Source: Deltaproteobacteria bacterium
Lineage (GTDB): Bacteria; Desulfobacterota; Desulfuromonadia; Desulfuromonadales; JAAYDE01
Length of the DNA: 33,801 bases
Assembly: GCA_012729375.1 (NCBI GenBank)
Contig: JAAYDE010000019.1
Location: 1-33,801, forward strand
Reading direction: 5' to 3'
Shown here: in pieces, positions 24,965 through 33,574 of the stretch
How the letters are laid out: every line of letters starts with the position of its first letter
Numbering within the stretch: the stretch's first letter is position 1
The notes under the pieces: generated by a model
Database searches by the model: none
Told to the model about the DNA's origin: nothing
Seen by the model: the letters and a program-made list of their open reading frames with translations, nothing else
Position numbers and translations under genes: made by a program

Positions 24965-25999
24965 TTACTCCTTGGCGGCAAGCAGTCGCTCCAGTTCCTG
25001 CAGACGGCCCTGCAGCTGATTCAGTTCTTTGCGCATTTCAGGCAATTTGGTCAAGGTCGTCGCCACCTTCAGAAAGTGGCGATGAGGCATTACCGGCGCA
25101 CCGGAAAGAATCTGATTCGGTTCGAGGTTGCCGGAAACCCCGCCGCGGGCGCCGATCATGACATTATCGCCGATTTTAAGATGGCCGGCGACTCCGGCCT
25201 GCCCGCCGAAGGTGCAGTGACGGCCGACCTCGGTGCTTCCCGATATCCCTACCTGGGAGACGATCACCGTGTTTTCTCCGATAACGACATTGTGGGCGAT
25301 CTGCACCAGGTTGTCGATCTTGCTCCCTTTTCCGATGCGCGTGACACCGAGGGTGGCCCTGTCGATGCAGGCAGCGGCGCCGATCTCCACATCGTCCTCG
25401 ATAACGACGATACCGACCTGAGGAATCTTGCAATAGGTTTCGCCGTCAGGGGCGAAGCCGAAGCCGTCGCCGCCGATGACTGCCGAGGGCTGAATGATGA
25501 CGTTATTGCCGATGCGGCATCTTTCGCGGACAACGACGCCGGCATGGAGCAAAGAATTGGCGCCGACGACAACACCTTCATAAAGAACGACGTTGGGATA
25601 GAGAAGGACCCCGTCACCGAGGGTGACGTTGTCACCGACAACGCACCCCGGGTGAATGGTGACCCCGGCGCCCAGAGAGGCCGATGGGGAGACATAACTG
25701 CCCGCCATGATCCCCCGGCTTTCAGGCCGCCGACAGGTCAATGCGGTCAGTATCTTGGCAAAGGCCAGGTAAGGATTGCGGTGGACAATCCCAGCCGTGA
25801 CCGGCGCCTCGATGCCGGGCGGCAGAATGACCGCCGAGGCGCGACAGTCACCGAGTTTTTTGAGGTATTTGGGATTGGCAAGGAAGGTGATGTCCCCTTC
25901 CTCCGCCTGATCTATGGGAGCCACTCTGTTTACTTCGAGATCGGGATCGCCGACGAGTTCCCCCCCGACAATTTCCGCCAGTGCGCCAAGCTTAGCCAA
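24965..25999 (-). CDS. lpxD: UDP-3-O-(3-hydroxyacyl)glucosamine N-acyltransferase LpxD
   Basis: This 344-residue trimeric hexapeptide acyltransferase adds the second acyl chain in lipid A synthesis. An N-terminal uridine-binding domain (1-100) precedes the beta-helix, with [32 protein letters not shown] (174-186), and the catalytic histidine in [11 protein letters not shown] (H236). It ends with a coiled C-terminal helix rich in leucine. The start is a TTG at 25999 with a strong AGGAGG 7 nt upstream and the normal family N-terminus ([17 protein letters not shown]). If GlcN3N is used, this enzyme still acylates the 2-amino group. Confidence 0.95.
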   Translation of the reverse strand: MAKLGALAEIVGGELVGDPDLEVNRVAPIDQAEEGDITFLANPKYLKKLGDCRASAVILPPGIEAPVTAGIVHRNPYLAFAKILTALTCRRPESRGIMAGSYVSPSASLGAGVTIHPGCVVGDNVTLGDGVLLYPNVVLYEGVVVGANSLLHAGVVVRERCRIGNNVIIQPSAVIGGDGFGFAPDGETYCKIPQVGIVVIEDDVEIGAAACIDRATLGVTRIGKGSKIDNLVQIAHNVVIGENTVIVSQVGISGSTEVGRHCTFGGQAGVAGHLKIGDNVMIGARGGVSGNLEPNQILSGAPVMPHRHFLKVATTLTKLPEMRKELNQLQGRLQELERLLAAKE

Positions 26000-26008
26000 G
26001 GTCCCCTC

Positions 26009-26524
26009 CTATTTCTTCTGATCGTGGCGGCGGATCAACTGTTCGGTCAGGTCCAACTCCTTGGCGCCGTAGATGATGGAGCCTTCATTTTTTTCCAGGA
26101 TAAGGGAATAGTTTCCCTGGCTGCCGATGTCCCGCGCCAGCAAAACCAGTTCCTTGATGAGTTCGCGGGAAAAATCGGTCTCCTGCTGCTTGAGGGTATC
26201 CCTGGCATCCTTGGCAAACCTTTGGAAATCTTTTACTTTTTGCTGATACTGCCGCTCTTTTTCATTTTTCTTGTCGGCGGAAAGGACAGCCCCCTGCTTT
26301 TCCAGTTCGTCCTTGAGCTTTTTCAGCTCATTCTGTTTGGCGGAAAACTCCCCCTCCAGTTGCTTGTATTTGGCGGTAATTTTATCCTTGGCAGTTTTTC
26401 CCGCCTTGCATTCGTTCAGGGCCCGCTGCAGATCGACGTAACCGATCTTGACTTCGGCCGCCAGAACTGGAAGGGCAAAAAGCGAAACAGCCAGGAGCAT
26501 GATGGTGAAAAAACGCAGCTTCAT
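26009..26524 (-). CDS. skp: OmpH/Skp family periplasmic chaperone
   Basis: This 171-residue protein has a clear signal peptide (residues 1-22, ending in PVLAA). It then shows KIGYVDLQRALNEC, the OmpH opening, and a long charged coiled-coil region (about 40-125) that forms the tentacles of the Skp trimer. Skp holds unfolded outer-membrane proteins in the periplasm and passes them to BamA, whose gene is just upstream. The start has AGGAG 6 nt ahead. Length is normal. Confidence 0.92.
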   Translation of the reverse strand: MKLRFFTIMLLAVSLFALPVLAAEVKIGYVDLQRALNECKAGKTAKDKITAKYKQLEGEFSAKQNELKKLKDELEKQGAVLSADKKNEKERQYQQKVKDFQRFAKDARDTLKQQETDFSRELIKELVLLARDIGSQGNYSLILEKNEGSIIYGAKELDLTEQLIRRHDQKK

Positions 26525-26550
26525 GGTCGACTCCTATAGTTGGTTGGCAA

Positions 26551-28818
26551 TCAAAACATTCTCCCCAGAGAGAAATCGATCTGGGATTTGTCTTCCCATT
26601 CCTCGGGATCCAGGTTGTATCCCCATTCGATGCGCAAGGGCCCCATGGGACTGAACCAGCGGATACCAAATCCGGCACTGTAACGCATATTCTGGAAATA
26701 ATCTTCATTTTCGTCCCAGGCATTACCGGTATCGAAGAAAACGACCCCTTTCATGTCGATATCCTTGACCAGGGGAAAGATGAGCTCAAAGTTAAAAAAG
26801 GCTTCCTTGACGCCGCCGTAATAGTCTCCGGTCTGCGGATCACGGGGTCCGACTTCCCGGCTTTCGAATCCCCTGAGTGAATAGAGCCCGCCGAGGAAGA
26901 ATTTTTCGTCGATGGGAATTTCATCGTCAGTGGTCTTCTGGATGTAACCGATCTCGCCGTTGACGGAAAACACCAAGCCCAGCCAGGGAAGCGGCCAAAA
27001 ATGACGATGGGAGGCGGCGTATTTGGCGAAGTGCTCGGTGCCGCCGAGACCGGCGTATTCGGCCGATAAGGTGGTGATATACCCCGTCTTCGGATCCAGT
27101 TTGTAATCGCGGGTATCGCGGATCAACATCGCCTGTATGGAGGAAAGGGTCGACTTCCCTTGCTGTTCGCGGATATAAAAGGAAGCATCGTCGTCAACAT
27201 CGTAGATGTCCTTTTTTTCAAACCGGTAGATCAGGAAGGCCCGGTTGTTTTCAAAGGGCAGGGGAAAACCCACTTTGACGTTGCCGCCCAGGGCATCCCG
27301 GGAAAAGCTGGTCCATTCCCGCTCCGTCTTGTAGATATCGAAACCGAGGGTCAGATTGCGGTCGAGAAAATAGGGGTCCAGAAGCCCGATTCGATAGGTG
27401 GAGGAAGATCCCCCCAGACTGGCGCCGACCTGCCCGCGCAAACCGAGGCCCAGGAAGTTATCCTGGCTGGCCGAGCCCTGGAAAACGAAGTTGTCAACGG
27501 AGGAATAGCCGACGCCGGCGGAAAGGGTCCCGGTGGGGCGTTCCTTGATATCCACGTCGACGTTCATCCGGGTTGGCTCATCCGCCTTCGAGGTGGCCAC
27601 ACTCACCTCCTCGAAAAAACCAAGATTTTTGATCAGGCGCTGGCTCTCTTTCAAGCCGGTGGTGGTGTAGAGATCGCCTTCGTTGACCTTCATTTCCCGG
27701 CGGATCACCTTGTCCCTGGTCTTGGTGTTGCCGCGGATTTGGATGCGGTCGAAATGAACCAGCTCCCCTTTTTCGATGCGCAGCTGCAGATCGATGCGCC
27801 GCTCCTTCTTGTCGGTCGGAGTTCGCGGCACCACGTTTACATAGGCGTGACCGCGATCAGCATAGAAATCATTGATCGCCAAAACCGATTCCCGCAGCTT
27901 CTTGCGGCTGAAGACATCCCCCTCCTTGAGCTTGACCAGGCCGACCAGCGTTTCCCTGGTGTCGATGAGATCTCCCTCCACGCCAATGGAACCGGTGGAA
28001 TACTGCTGGCCTTCTTCTATGTCGTAGGTAATGAGCAAATGCTTGCGGTTGGGGGTAAGGGAAAGACGCGGGTCGCTCACCAGAATATCGACATAGCCTT
28101 CATTGTAATAGAGATCGGCGATCCTTTCCCGGTCGATGCGGGCGATTTCCTCGTTATACTTGCCACTGTCGAATATCCAGGAAAAAAGCCATTTTTCCTT
28201 GGTTTCCATGGCTTTACGCAGTTTGCGGTCGGAAAAGACCGTATTGCCGTTGAACAGGATCTCGGCAATGCGGTTTTTCTCCCCTTCGGCGATGTTGAAG
28301 GTGACTGTCGCTTCCAGCTTGTCGTCGACGGCAACGGAAGAGGAAACCTCGGCGGCATAAAAACCTTCGCTCTGATATCTCTTCCGTAAATTTTCCCGCG
28401 CCCCCTCGATTTTCATCGGATCGAAAAGCTCGGGCGTACGGATGCCCAGAACCCCTTCCAGAACCTCGGTCTTAAGCTCCTTGTTTCCGCTCAGGCGGAC
28501 CGTCCTCAGCAGAGGGCGTTCCTTTACTACATAGGTCAGTATATAGGTCCCGCCGACCTCGCCGACCTCGACGGAGACATCCTCAAAGCGGCCGAGACCG
28601 AAAATGGCCCGAATGTCCTGGTCGATAGCCTCTGCCGTTACCCCTGGTCCCGGGGCAACCCTTACGACCGAAAGGATGGACCCTCTTTCCACGCGCTGAT
28701 TGCCGCGCACCTGCACTTCGCCGATGTCATAGCTACGGGTCTCGGCTGAACCCTGCCACGCCAGGGCCAACACCAGAACCAGTGATAAAAACAAACGATT
28801 CCAGGTTCCGTTTTTCAT
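26551..28818 (-). CDS. bamA: outer membrane protein assembly factor BamA
   Basis: This 755-residue Omp85 protein starts with a signal peptide (about 1-25, cut near GSAE). Five POTRA domains follow (about 28-420), recognisable from repeated segments such as VQVRGNQRVERG, VRLSGNKEL, ILFNGNTVFSD and IQIRGNTKTRD. The C-terminal beta-barrel begins around RPTGTLSAGVGYSS. The loop-6 motif SLRGFESREVGPRD is at about 647-660, and the chain ends in an aromatic beta-signal (GRMF). BamA inserts beta-barrel proteins into the outer membrane. A good sigma70-like promoter precedes it, and skp lies 26 nt downstream. Confidence 0.96.
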   Translation of the reverse strand: MKNGTWNRLFLSLVLVLALAWQGSAETRSYDIGEVQVRGNQRVERGSILSVVRVAPGPGVTAEAIDQDIRAIFGLGRFEDVSVEVGEVGGTYILTYVVKERPLLRTVRLSGNKELKTEVLEGVLGIRTPELFDPMKIEGARENLRKRYQSEGFYAAEVSSSVAVDDKLEATVTFNIAEGEKNRIAEILFNGNTVFSDRKLRKAMETKEKWLFSWIFDSGKYNEEIARIDRERIADLYYNEGYVDILVSDPRLSLTPNRKHLLITYDIEEGQQYSTGSIGVEGDLIDTRETLVGLVKLKEGDVFSRKKLRESVLAINDFYADRGHAYVNVVPRTPTDKKERRIDLQLRIEKGELVHFDRIQIRGNTKTRDKVIRREMKVNEGDLYTTTGLKESQRLIKNLGFFEEVSVATSKADEPTRMNVDVDIKERPTGTLSAGVGYSSVDNFVFQGSASQDNFLGLGLRGQVGASLGGSSSTYRIGLLDPYFLDRNLTLGFDIYKTEREWTSFSRDALGGNVKVGFPLPFENNRAFLIYRFEKKDIYDVDDDASFYIREQQGKSTLSSIQAMLIRDTRDYKLDPKTGYITTLSAEYAGLGGTEHFAKYAASHRHFWPLPWLGLVFSVNGEIGYIQKTTDDEIPIDEKFFLGGLYSLRGFESREVGPRDPQTGDYYGGVKEAFFNFELIFPLVKDIDMKGVVFFDTGNAWDENEDYFQNMRYSAGFGIRWFSPMGPLRIEWGYNLDPEEWEDKSQIDFSLGRMF

Positions 28819-28854
28819 ATAAAATCACGCTTCCCCGACGGTAAAAACGACCCC

Positions 28855-28884
28855 ACTATAGTGTAAAAAGGAAAACCCTGTAAA
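28855..28884 (-). promoter_or_regulatory. sigma70-type promoter for the bamA-skp-lpx operon
   Basis: On the minus strand TTTACA (28879-28884) is separated by 18 nt from TATAGT (28855-28860). Each differs from consensus at one position. The predicted start of transcription lies about 30 nt before the bamA ATG. It sits in the only sizeable gap between lolD and bamA, so the lipid A block can be expressed separately from the genes upstream. No sigmaE-like motif was seen. Confidence 0.6.
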
Positions 28885-28891
28885 TCGAAAA

Positions 28892-29581
28892 CTACCGCTC
28901 CACCCTCCCGTCCTTCATGACGATGAGGCGATCCTGACGCCGCGCCAGGGATTCATCATGGGTCACGATTAGCATGGTGAAATCTCCCCCGGCATGGAGG
29001 CTGTTGAGCAGTTCCAGTATCTCTTCCGAGGTTCGGCTGTCCAGGTTGCCCGTCGGTTCGTCGGCGAGAAGGATCCGCGGCTTCATGGCCAGGGCGCGGG
29101 CCACCGCCACCCGTTGCTGTTCGCCGCCGGAAAGCTCTCCGGGTTTATGGACCAGGCGATGGGACAAGCCTACTCTTTCAAGAAGGTAGAGCGCTTTCTC
29201 CCGCGCCTTCCGATAGGGATCACCGGCGATGAGCGCCGGCATCATGACATTCTCCAGCGCCGAAAATTCCGGCAGAAGCTGATGAAACTGGAAAACGAAG
29301 CCGATGGTGGAGTTGCGGAAGCGGTCGAGTTCGCCGCCGCCAAAACGGGAAATGTCCCGTCCCTCGATCAGCACCGACCCGCCGCTGGGGTGGTCGAGCC
29401 CACCGAGAATATTCATGAAGGTCGTTTTCCCGGCGCCCGAAGCGCCCATGACGGCAATCCTCTCCCGGTGGCGAATGACGAGATCGATCCCGCTCAGGAC
29501 CTCCACGCGGCCATGCCCCGTTTCAAAGTGCTTGGTGAGGTTGCGGACCTCAATGAGAGGGACAAGGGCATCCATAGTCAT
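28892..29581 (-). CDS. lolD: lipoprotein-releasing ABC transporter ATPase LolD
   Basis: This 229-residue ATPase has Walker A GASGAGKTT (46-54), the signature LSGGEQQRVAVARAL and Walker B ILLADEPTGNLD. Near the middle is RFRNSTIGFVFQFHQLLPEF, typical of the MacB/LolD class. It powers release of outer-membrane lipoproteins from the inner membrane to LolA. The start ATG at 29581 shares its A with the stop of the permease gene (TGATG). A longer in-frame start at 29629 lies inside that gene and is rejected. Confidence 0.93.
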   Translation of the reverse strand: MTMDALVPLIEVRNLTKHFETGHGRVEVLSGIDLVIRHRERIAVMGASGAGKTTFMNILGGLDHPSGGSVLIEGRDISRFGGGELDRFRNSTIGFVFQFHQLLPEFSALENVMMPALIAGDPYRKAREKALYLLERVGLSHRLVHKPGELSGGEQQRVAVARALAMKPRILLADEPTGNLDSRTSEEILELLNSLHAGGDFTMLIVTHDESLARRQDRLIVMKDGRVER

Positions 29582-30849
29582 CAATCGTAGCGCAGCGCTT
29601 CCGCCGGGTCCATCCTGGCCGCGCGCCATGCCGGATAGAGGGTGGCCAGAAGGGAAATGGTCATGGCGACGGCAATGACCGAGGTGACATCAGCGGCGTT
29701 GACGACGGAGGGGAACTTCTCCATGCCGTAAACGGCCTGATCAAAGATGCGCAGCCCCAGCAGCCTTTCCAGCCACTTGATGATCGGGTCGGCATTGCTG
29801 GCCAGCAGAACCCCAAGCAGGGCGCCCAAGGATGTCCCCAGCGTGCCGACAATCAGGCCCTCCAGCATGAAGATCTTCATGATGCTGCGGGAGGTCGCCC
29901 CCAGCGATCGGAGCACGGCGATATCCTTGTGCTTTTCCATGACTACCATGATCAGGGTGGTGGCGATGTTGAAGGCCGCGACTAGAACAATGATGGTCAA
30001 TACGATGAACAGGCCGAGCTTCTCCAGTTTGAGGGCCGCCAGAAAGGAGCCAAAGATATCTTCCCAGGAGCGGACAACATAGGGGTAGTGAAACTCTTCC
30101 CGCAGGGCCTCCGTGACCTTCCTGGTGTGGTCGAAGGACACGAGCTCGATCTCCAGCCCCGTCACCTCGCCCTTGGAATCGAGAAGCTCCTGTGCGGCGG
30201 TCAGGGAAACATAGCCGAAATAGGCGTCCATCACCCCTCCCCGGTGGCGGAAGATGCCGACCACGCGGAAGGGCTTCATTTTGGGGATGACGCCGAAGGG
30301 GGTTACGGTGAACAGGGGCGGAATGATGTTGACCGTGTCGCCGACGCCGACCCCGAGGGAAGCGGCCGTATTGAGACCGATGATGACCCCGGGCAACGGC
30401 GCTTCGGCGGCGAAAAGAAGGTCCCTCCCGTCTTTCTTGTCGAGGGTCAAAAGGGGTTGATTGAAAATTTTGCTGCGGGGATCGATGCCCTTGACGCTGA
30501 CCGCGGCGACATTGGCTTTGGACAGCAGCATCGCCTCCTTGGAAACAAAGGGAGAAACCTGAACGATGTCACGGGAAACCGCCACCGCTTGGTGCTCGAC
30601 CCGGGCGTAATCCTCCATGTTGGCGCCGTGCTTCTGGATCAGGATGTGGGGGATGTTGCCGAGGATCTGCTGACGGACGCCGTCATGAAAACCGGTCATC
30701 ACCGCCAGCACCACGATCAGGGCCGCCACCCCCAGCGTCACTCCGGCGATGGAAATGAAGGAGATGACGGAAATGAAGGTCTGTTTGCGTTTGGCGCGCA
30801 GGTAACGCAGGCTGATGAACCACTCATACCCGAAGAATCTGTTGATCAC
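29581..30849 (-). CDS. lolC: lipoprotein-releasing ABC transporter permease LolC/LolE
   Basis: This 422-residue permease has four membrane helices: one near residues 25-50 (SFISIAGVTLGVAALIVVLAV) and three after residue 280 (FNIATTLIMVVMEKHKD, GTLGTSLGALLGVLLA and the last near 385-405). The large domain between is periplasmic (MacB-like). It ends in AEALRYD, as LolC/E proteins do. Only one permease gene is present, so a homodimer with LolD is likely, rather than the LolC-LolE heterodimer of E. coli. The start is GTG 30849 with GAGGAG 9 nt upstream. Confidence 0.92.
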   Translation of the reverse strand: MINRFFGYEWFISLRYLRAKRKQTFISVISFISIAGVTLGVAALIVVLAVMTGFHDGVRQQILGNIPHILIQKHGANMEDYARVEHQAVAVSRDIVQVSPFVSKEAMLLSKANVAAVSVKGIDPRSKIFNQPLLTLDKKDGRDLLFAAEAPLPGVIIGLNTAASLGVGVGDTVNIIPPLFTVTPFGVIPKMKPFRVVGIFRHRGGVMDAYFGYVSLTAAQELLDSKGEVTGLEIELVSFDHTRKVTEALREEFHYPYVVRSWEDIFGSFLAALKLEKLGLFIVLTIIVLVAAFNIATTLIMVVMEKHKDIAVLRSLGATSRSIMKIFMLEGLIVGTLGTSLGALLGVLLASNADPIIKWLERLLGLRIFDQAVYGMEKFPSVVNAADVTSVIAVAMTISLLATLYPAWRAARMDPAEALRYD

Positions 30850-30879
30850 GGTGGCAATCTCCTCGCCGGCTCATCCGCC

Positions 30880-32373
30880 CTACCCTTTGACTTCCTTCCT
30901 CAGCTGGGGAAAGAGGATGACATCGCGGATCGACGGGGAATCGGTGAGCAGCATGACCAGGCGGTCGATGCCGATCCCTTCCCCCGCCGTCGGCGGCAGC
31001 CCGTATTCAAGGGCGCGAATGTAATCCTCGTCCATGCCGTGGGCCTCTTCGTCGCCGGCCTCCTTTTCGGCCAGTTGGCGCAGAAACCGCTCCTTCTGGT
31101 CGTCGGGGTCGTTCAGCTCGGAAAAACCGTTGGCCAGCTCCCGGCCGACAACGAAAAGTTCGAAACGGTCGACGATATCCGGGTTCCGGTCGTTTTTCCG
31201 CGACAGGGGGGAAACCTCGGTGGGGTAGCCGGTGATGAAGGTGGGGTTCCACAGCTGGGGTTCGGCCACCGCATCGAATATTTCCGTCAGCAGCTTGCCG
31301 TGGGAGAGGCGGGAATCGACCTCGAGGCCGAGTTTGCGGGCCGCCGCCAGAACCCGGTCGCGGTCGGCGAGATCCTCTTCGGTCAGATCGCTGTGGGCAC
31401 AGATCGCTTCGCGGATGGACAGACGTTGCCAGGGCGGGCTGACATCCACCGTGCGGCCGTTATAGGTCAGCTGCCGTGAGCCGTTGACCTCTTCGACCAG
31501 GGCGCAAATCAGCTCTTCCGTGAAATCCATCAGCTCCTCGTAGGTGGCGTAGGCCTGATAGAATTCCATCATGGTGAATTCCGGGTTGTGCTGGATGGAT
31601 ATCCCCTCGTTGCGGAAATTGCGGTTGATCTCGAAGACCCGTTCCAGGCCGCCGACCACCAGGCGCTTGAGATAGAGTTCGGGCGCGATGCGCAAAAACA
31701 GCTCCATCTTGAGGGTGTTGTGGTAGGTGACAAAAGGCCGCGCCGTCGCCCCGCCGGCCATGGGCTGCATCATCGGGGTTTCGACCTCGAGGAAATCGTG
31801 GTGGACCATGAAGTCGCGGATGAAGCTGATGATCCGCGCCCGCTTTTTAAAAACCCCGGCGACATCGGGATTGACCATGAGGTCGAGATAGCGCTGCCGG
31901 TAACGGGTCTCGACATCGGTGAGGCCGTGCCACTTTTCCGGCAGGGGCAAAAAGGATTTGGTCAACAGTCGCAGAGACAGGGCGCGGATCGACAGTTCGC
32001 CGGTTTTGGTGCGAAAAGGGGTGCCGCGGATGCCGACGATGTCGCCGATATCGAGTTTTCGATAAAGAGCGAAATCTTCTTCCCCGAGCAGGTTTTTGGC
32101 CACATAGACCTGAAGGCGCGCCTTGCGGTCCTTGATCTGGATAAAGGCGGCCTTGCCGAAATCGCGGCGGGCCATGATCCGGCCGGCCAGAGTATATTCA
32201 ACGGGGCCGTTCTCAAGGCTTTCAGCATCCTCTTCACCGTGCCGGAGAAAAACCTCTTCGGAGGTGTGCGCCACCTGAAAATCATTGGCAAAGGGGTTGA
32301 TCCCCCCGTCCCGCAATTCAGCCGCCTTGAGGCGCCGCTGGGCAATCAGTTCATTGCTTTCTTCCATCGACAA
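30880..32373 (-). CDS. lysS: lysyl-tRNA synthetase, class II
   Basis: This 497-residue synthetase charges tRNA-Lys. An N-terminal OB-fold anticodon domain (about 50-150) includes AGRIMARRDFGKAAFIQIKD. The class II core has motif 1 (IRDFMVHHDFLEVETPMMQP), motif 2 (FEINRNFRNEGIS...NPEFTMMEFYQAYATY) and motif 3 (GEGIGIDRLVMLLTD). The start may be TTG 32373, with AAAGGA 7 nt upstream, or ATG 32367, whose spacing is 13 nt. It follows prfB by about 100 nt, as in many proteobacteria. Confidence 0.96.
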   Translation of the reverse strand: MSMEESNELIAQRRLKAAELRDGGINPFANDFQVAHTSEEVFLRHGEEDAESLENGPVEYTLAGRIMARRDFGKAAFIQIKDRKARLQVYVAKNLLGEEDFALYRKLDIGDIVGIRGTPFRTKTGELSIRALSLRLLTKSFLPLPEKWHGLTDVETRYRQRYLDLMVNPDVAGVFKKRARIISFIRDFMVHHDFLEVETPMMQPMAGGATARPFVTYHNTLKMELFLRIAPELYLKRLVVGGLERVFEINRNFRNEGISIQHNPEFTMMEFYQAYATYEELMDFTEELICALVEEVNGSRQLTYNGRTVDVSPPWQRLSIREAICAHSDLTEEDLADRDRVLAAARKLGLEVDSRLSHGKLLTEIFDAVAEPQLWNPTFITGYPTEVSPLSRKNDRNPDIVDRFELFVVGRELANGFSELNDPDDQKERFLRQLAEKEAGDEEAHGMDEDYIRALEYGLPPTAGEGIGIDRLVMLLTDSPSIRDVILFPQLRKEVKG

Positions 32374-32408
32374 GTCAGGGTCCTTTCTTTTTTTTCAAAG
32401 GTGCTACC

Positions 32409-32435
32409 TTATTACCAAGCCACGAGGCAAGTCAA
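32409..32435 (-). promoter_or_regulatory. weak promoter-like element before lysS
   Basis: On the minus strand TTGACT (32430-32435) and TAATAA (32409-32414) are separated by only 15 nt, shorter than ideal. It lies in the roughly 100-nt gap between prfB and lysS, which also carries a T8 run on the plus strand near 32388-32395. It may give lysS its own transcript. Confidence 0.3.
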
Positions 32436-32472
32436 GAAATCAACGGATTCGGGTTGCCGCAGCGACCCAGAT

Positions 32473-33574
32473 TCAACCCTTTTCCTTGCCCAGCAGATAG
32501 GCTTCGATGAATCCCTCCAGATCGCCATCCAGAACCGCGTCGGCATTGCCCATCTCGTAGCCGGTGCGATGATCCTTGACCAGGCGGTAGGGATGGAGAA
32601 CGTAGGAACGGATCTGGCTCCCCCAGCCGATTTCTTTTTTTTCGCCGGTAATCTGGGCCGCCTCTTCTTCCTTGCGGCGCAATTCCCGCTGGAAAAGAAT
32701 GGCCCGCAGCTGGCGCATGGCCGTCGATTTGTTCTTGTGCTGGGAGCGTTCGTTCTGACAGGAAACGACAACGCCGGTGGGCATATGGGTGATGCGCACC
32801 GCGGAATCGGTCTTGTTGACATGTTGGCCGCCGGCGCCGCTGGAACGGTAGGTATCGATGCGCAGATCCTTTTCGTTGATGTCCACCGTCACATCGTCGG
32901 GGAGGTCGGGAAAGACGAAAACCGAACAGAAGGAGGTGTGACGGCGGGCGGCGGAATCAAAGGGGGAAATGCGCACCAGGCGATGGATGCCGATCTCGGA
33001 GCGGAGCCAGCCGTAAGCGTAATCTCCGGAAACGGTCAGGGTGACGCTCTTGATTCCCCCCTCTTCGGTGGGCAGGCAATCGGTGATCTCCGTCGCGAAA
33101 CCCTTCCTTTCACAAAAACGGAGGTACATGCGCAGCAGCATTTCCGCCCAATCCTGGGCCTCGGTGCCACCGGCGCCGGCATTGATGCTCAAAATGGCGT
33201 CGTTGCCATCGTATTCCCCGGAAAGCATGCGGGTGAATTCCATCTCGCCGACGGCTTTTTCGGCCTGGGCGAGAAGATCGTTGAATTCCTGGGTACCGGC
33301 CTCGTCCTCCTCTTCTTCAAGAAGTTCCCCGAGGGCCTGAATATCCTCCAACTTGCGGGAGTTCAGCCGCCACCCTTCCACCATCTTCTGCAGGCTGTTC
33401 CGTTCCCTGGCCAGTTCCTGAGCCTTTTCCGCATCCTCCCAGAAAGCGGCTTTGCCGCTTTCCGCATCGATCTCGGCGATGCGCTCCGCTTTCCCCTCTA
33501 TGTCAAAGGCACCTCCGCAGTTCCTCCAGCCTCCTGGCCAAATCGTCCACCTTTTCCCGGTCTTCCCTGAGCAT
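32473..33574 (-). CDS. prfB: peptide chain release factor 2, expressed by programmed +1 frameshift
   Basis: RF2 terminates translation at UGA and UAA. The gene is in two frames. ATG 33574 opens 23 codons ending in CTT, followed by in-frame TGA (33503-33505). Shifting +1 to GAC gives 343 more residues, 366 in total, against 365 in E. coli. The SPF anticodon-like motif is at about 203-205 (RISPFDSA) and the catalytic GGQ at about 248-250 (SSGAGGQHVNKTDSAVRITH). An ATG-started frame at 33384 would miss the first 63 residues and is not the true start. GGGAG lies 10 nt before ATG 33574. RF2 level controls its own synthesis by this frameshift. Confidence 0.96.
33502..33516 (-). promoter_or_regulatory. 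prfB programmed frameshift site
   Basis: Reading on the minus strand: GGAGG (33512-33516), TGC, CTT, TGA, C. The Shine-Dalgarno-like GGAGG is exactly 3 nt before the CTT slip codon, and the slow stop TGAC follows. This matches the known RF2 autoregulatory site element by element: low RF2 lets the ribosome slip from CTT to TTT and read on in +1. Confidence 0.95.

Noticed and set aside
24935..26539. 534-codon plus-strand frame antisense to lpxD and skp
   Set aside because: Both minus-strand genes have complete catalytic or structural signatures; the antisense product is not recognisable.
31588..33570. 660-codon open frame on the plus strand across lysS and prfB
   Set aside because: It is antisense to two certain genes with full motifs, has no recognisable domain, and is a by-product of GC-rich codon usage.
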